64,000 nucleotides of DNA, from positions 1,364,001-1,428,000 of the forward strand of contig JAUDYN010000002.1 in assembly GCA_030407005.1 (NCBI GenBank), given 5' to 3'. Positions 61,147 to 64,000 of the stretch are shown here, in pieces (positions within the stretch are counted from its first letter, which is position 1; each line of letters opens with the position of its first letter). The notes under the pieces are model-generated. The model saw only the letters and a program-made list of their open reading frames with translations, made no database searches and was not told where the DNA came from. The position numbers and the translations under genes were made by a program. This stretch comes from Desarmillaria ectypa. Its lineage: Eukaryota; Basidiomycota; Agaricomycetes; Agaricales; Physalacriaceae.

Positions 61147-64000
61147 TCATTTTGTAGCTCCCAGTCCTAGTTTGGTGGTTTTTATCACAGCCATTACTGG
61201 ATCTTTCAACCCCCCCGAAACACCAATATGGTCACCTTCAGACCAACCCATCGAAGTCAGCATCCTGAACCCGATATTCGATTCTCCGATCCTTGGTGCT
61301 TCCTGCAAGGAATAAACTCAATAAGCACGGCCTATTATAGTACGGGACTTTCACAAACCTTGCCAACTTCGTCTCCTTCCTTATGCCTCGGCATTAATTT
61401 CCCTTTACCTTTGCCTTTCTTGCTGACAAACTCCCCGCCGCCGAAATCACCTCCCCTCCGCGCTATCCTCGAAATCTTAGCTTCGTCGATTTTTGTACCT
61501 GTCTTTGTTGTCCTTATCAATGTCGTATACCTCGCGTCCCCTTCCCCTTTACTGACGCTCTTTAAATTGAAAGCCTGTGCCAGTTCATGGACCTTTTTCC
61601 TGGTCGTTTTATCCGTGGGGGGTAGACTCATTGTTTGTGGACCGCCTATGTCCGCGATGAAGCGTCTGATCTGCTGCACGAGAGTCGTCATGTCGATTAT
61701 GCGATTAGAAATGACAGTGATGGTAGGATCCAACCCAGCAGCTGCTAGCATGGCTTTTCGACCCTTCTTTCCTCCTTTCTTGGCTGCTAAGGGGTTTGCA
61801 GCTTGAGCGAGGCGGGATAACTCGCGTTCGCGTTTATACTCGGCCTTCTTCTGCCGATCCTTTTCCCACTGCTCCCGGAGCTCTGGTGAAAGGTCTTTAA
61901 TTTTATCTTTTTTACGCTCTAGGAAAACTGATTAGCGGTATGTAAAAATAGAGGTAGTTATACGTACTAGCTTGGGTCATCCACTCAAGGTCGTCAGAGT
62001 TACCATTGTGGATAGCGCTAAAGACCTGCTTCTTCTTCTGACGTTCTCTCCCCGTAAGAATTGACTCATTCTCGCCTAGCATGTCCTGCAAGAGAATCAG
62101 AAGCCGAAATGATCGTAGCAGGTATAAAACTCACGTGTATATGCGCAATGAAATCATCGTCCTCTTCTGCCCACGTTTTATTCCGGGAGAAATCATCCTC
62201 GTCGTCGCTTGAATCATCATCCTCGTCGACCTGGCGACTATTTTCAGCTTGTTTACTTTTTGAAAATTCACGAATTCGTTGTAATCGTGTCTGGAAACTG
62301 GAGTCAGGGCTAAGAGCTTCTTCGTCTGCGTCATTATCCCCAAGCATCATAGCTTCGTCTCCCTCAATAGCCCGGCGGACACTTTCTTCATCTTCGTCGT
62401 CGTCATCTTCGCTTTGGCCATCTTCCTCTTCTTCGTCTTCCTTCCTCATTCTCTCCTCATCATCGATATCATCGATCGTCTTGAAATTTCCATCCAATCC
62501 GTTTACGAACTGCTTCATAGCCTCTGCATCCAACTCGAGCTCTGGGTCAAGATCCATCCCACCGACGCCGCTCGCAACCTCATCTACTTCGTTGTCAGTA
62601 TCATCTCCCCAGTCGACGTCAGAATCTCCCCTTCGCCTTTCATCTTGTCTCGGATCCTTGCCTTCATATAATTGTGCCTCCGCCACATTAGCACCAAGAG
62701 CAGCAAAAGACCCGCTTTCCTTGCGTTTGCACACCCATGCGGCTTGTCGGCGTTCCTTTAGCTTGCTCTTCGTTTTACTGTGAGCAGGGTGAGGGCGCCT
62801 CGCGAACTTCCGTGGCGAGGGCGAGAAGGACAGTGAAGGAAGAGAAGAGATTGTTGGTCTGGACGAGCCGGGTGTAGCTACTCTTGAACGAGGGAGAGGC
62901 CCTTCGTATACAATAACATCTTCTTCCTCAGGAGTAGCACCTAGAGGGACGACTAAAGAGGTGGAGGTTGACGCCACAATCGGTGCTGGTGTTGGCGTAG
63001 TATCGACAAAAAACAATGGTGGCTCCTCATCTTGCGTGTTGACTAGTTCCCTAACATTCACCGTCTGTAAGGGAGGTGATGTGATCACATTTTCCGTCAA
63101 GACAGTGGAAAGAACAACGATATCATCATCCATCGGAGTAGAACACGGCGGTACATTGGTTGGGGGACTTATCGATTCCGCCGACGCTGGTCGACCTTCT
63201 GAGATGGGTTCCTCTGCTGGTGGTGGTGTTTCCGCTCTGACCACAACCCCGGTTGTCGTGTAGACAGAAGTTGAGCTGGCTATGCTGACAGATGCGCCGT
63301 CATCTGCAGGCGCAGATTCTGCGGTATTATCCTGCATCACGTCGTCCTGAGAGGCTTGGGGTCCAGTGATGGAAGTGGCGACTTGCTTCAATGCTGTCGT
63401 GTCAAAGAAAGTGCCAGTAAATTTCTCTTCGACATCGACCTGTTCCGTGCGGTTAAGTTGGTTTATCGATCTGGCTTCCATGTCAACCTTTTGCTGGAAA
63501 GCAGATAGATCGTTGAAATCTATCTCCTCTAGGTATTCATCATCATCTTCCGAGTCATCTCTACGTGCAGACGGCTTGGATACACCGCTGAAAACGCGAG
63601 CAACACGCTCCGCGGTGGGGACATGGCTCTCCTCCTCATCACCTGAAAGTGATGTTAGGGTGCATTTTGGGTGTGAAAGATATTAAACACGTACCGACGT
63701 CCTCGACAACCGGTTTAAGTATTTCCTCTTGCTCCTGGAATAGGATGCGGGTATTCACAGAAGGAACGAATTTAATTGGCCTCAGGTATGGCCTGTCTCC
63801 ATAAAGTAGCTTGGACAACGGCCCATCGCTGCCTTTATGACCTCTCGCACCACGGCCTCGCCCACCTCTCCCTCTAGGAGAAGAGTACCCCGATGAAGGC
63901 GCAGAGTAAGAATTGTAGTTTGCAGGTGACCCTATACCTCTTCGTGCTTGTCCTTGAAGCGTATGATAACCTCCTCGTATAATGTTCTCATTATCTGATA
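61147..64000 (-). CDS. SQS1: SQS1-like protein with R3H and G-patch domains (5' end outside window)
   Basis: The open text at the right edge (RGGYHTLQGQARRGIGSPA, then RGRGGRGRGARGHKG) is the Arg/Gly-rich N-terminus of Sqs1/Pfa1. A long acidic, Ser-rich middle spans 62066-63481 (for example SLPSLSFSPSPRKFARRPHP). An R3H domain follows (residues KTTRKKVHELAQAFNLKSVS around 61580). The last exon is a G-patch (GFRMLTSMGWSEGDHIG, GLKDPVMAVIKTTKLGLGAT), stop 61147. Yeast Sqs1 activates the helicase Prp43 in rRNA maturation and spliceosome release through its G-patch. The extreme acidity of the centre makes the opposite strand open for 240 codons, which is an artefact. Confidence 0.9.

Noticed and set aside
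62061..62783. Plus-strand ORF of 240 codons rich in serine
   Set aside because: It is the antisense shadow of the acidic Asp/Glu-rich middle of SQS1; GAA/GAT runs read as TTC/ATC and Ser codons on the other strand.
63991..63999. A fifth TTATCTGAT motif
   Set aside because: It lies in the coding sequence of SQS1; about one chance match per 64 kb is expected.

Overview
The window is nuclear DNA from a basidiomycete fungus, most likely an Agaricomycete. Genes are split by many short introns (about 46 to 60 bp, GT-AG with a few GC-AG). They lie on both strands, and the products are fungal: KRE6/SKN1 and Kre9-type cell wall proteins, PalI, RTA1 transporters, a Zn2Cys6 regulator, a C5 sterol desaturase and a hydroxyornithine acyltransferase. 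No CRISPR, phage, operon or tRNA gene was seen. I rebuilt exon structures by hand from splice sites. Where I give a full exon set, the exon lengths sum to whole codons.

Left part (1-24.6 kb): two tandem F-box/LRR-like genes (the first runs off the left edge), an intronless Rtt106-like histone chaperone, a KRE6/SKN1 glucan-synthesis protein, a damaged FAD-linked oxidase, a gene-poor stretch, and a Kre9-like GPI protein. From about 13 to 23.3 kb there is a repeated locus with three paralogous RTA1-type membrane protein genes. Each is preceded by a hexanucleotide array and a TATA box. Copies 2 and 3 face a Zn2Cys6 regulator gene, which is intact beside copy 3 and a pseudogene without its zinc cluster beside copy 2. 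A PalI/Rim9-type membrane protein follows.

Middle (24.6-50.7 kb): a SnoaL-like DUF1348 protein, a small membrane protein, a Hook microtubule linker, a GPI-anchored GH13 enzyme with the AgtA-like loss of two conserved histidines, a 2.7 kb gene desert, an EFM7-type methyltransferase, a SulP transporter with STAS and cyclic-nucleotide-binding-like regions, and an intronless MocD-like desaturase. Next comes a divergent pair: an AUH/Fer4-like enoyl-CoA hydratase and an N5-hydroxyornithine acyltransferase. The promoter they share holds four perfect copies of the iron GATA-repressor motif ATCWGATAA, two near each gene. This looks like a two-gene ferrichrome-A-type siderophore acylation module and is the strongest system-level finding here. 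C5 sterol desaturase (ERG3), a broken APH-like kinase and a single-exon hypothetical gene follow.

Right part (51-64 kb): compact housekeeping genes. They are a mitochondrial PDK/BCKDK-type kinase, proteasome ATPase Rpt1 divergent from V-ATPase subunit A (VMA1) across 177 bp, a two-FAS1-domain secreted protein, tRNA isopentenyltransferase with a C-terminal zinc finger, and an SQS1-like R3H/G-patch protein that runs off the right edge.
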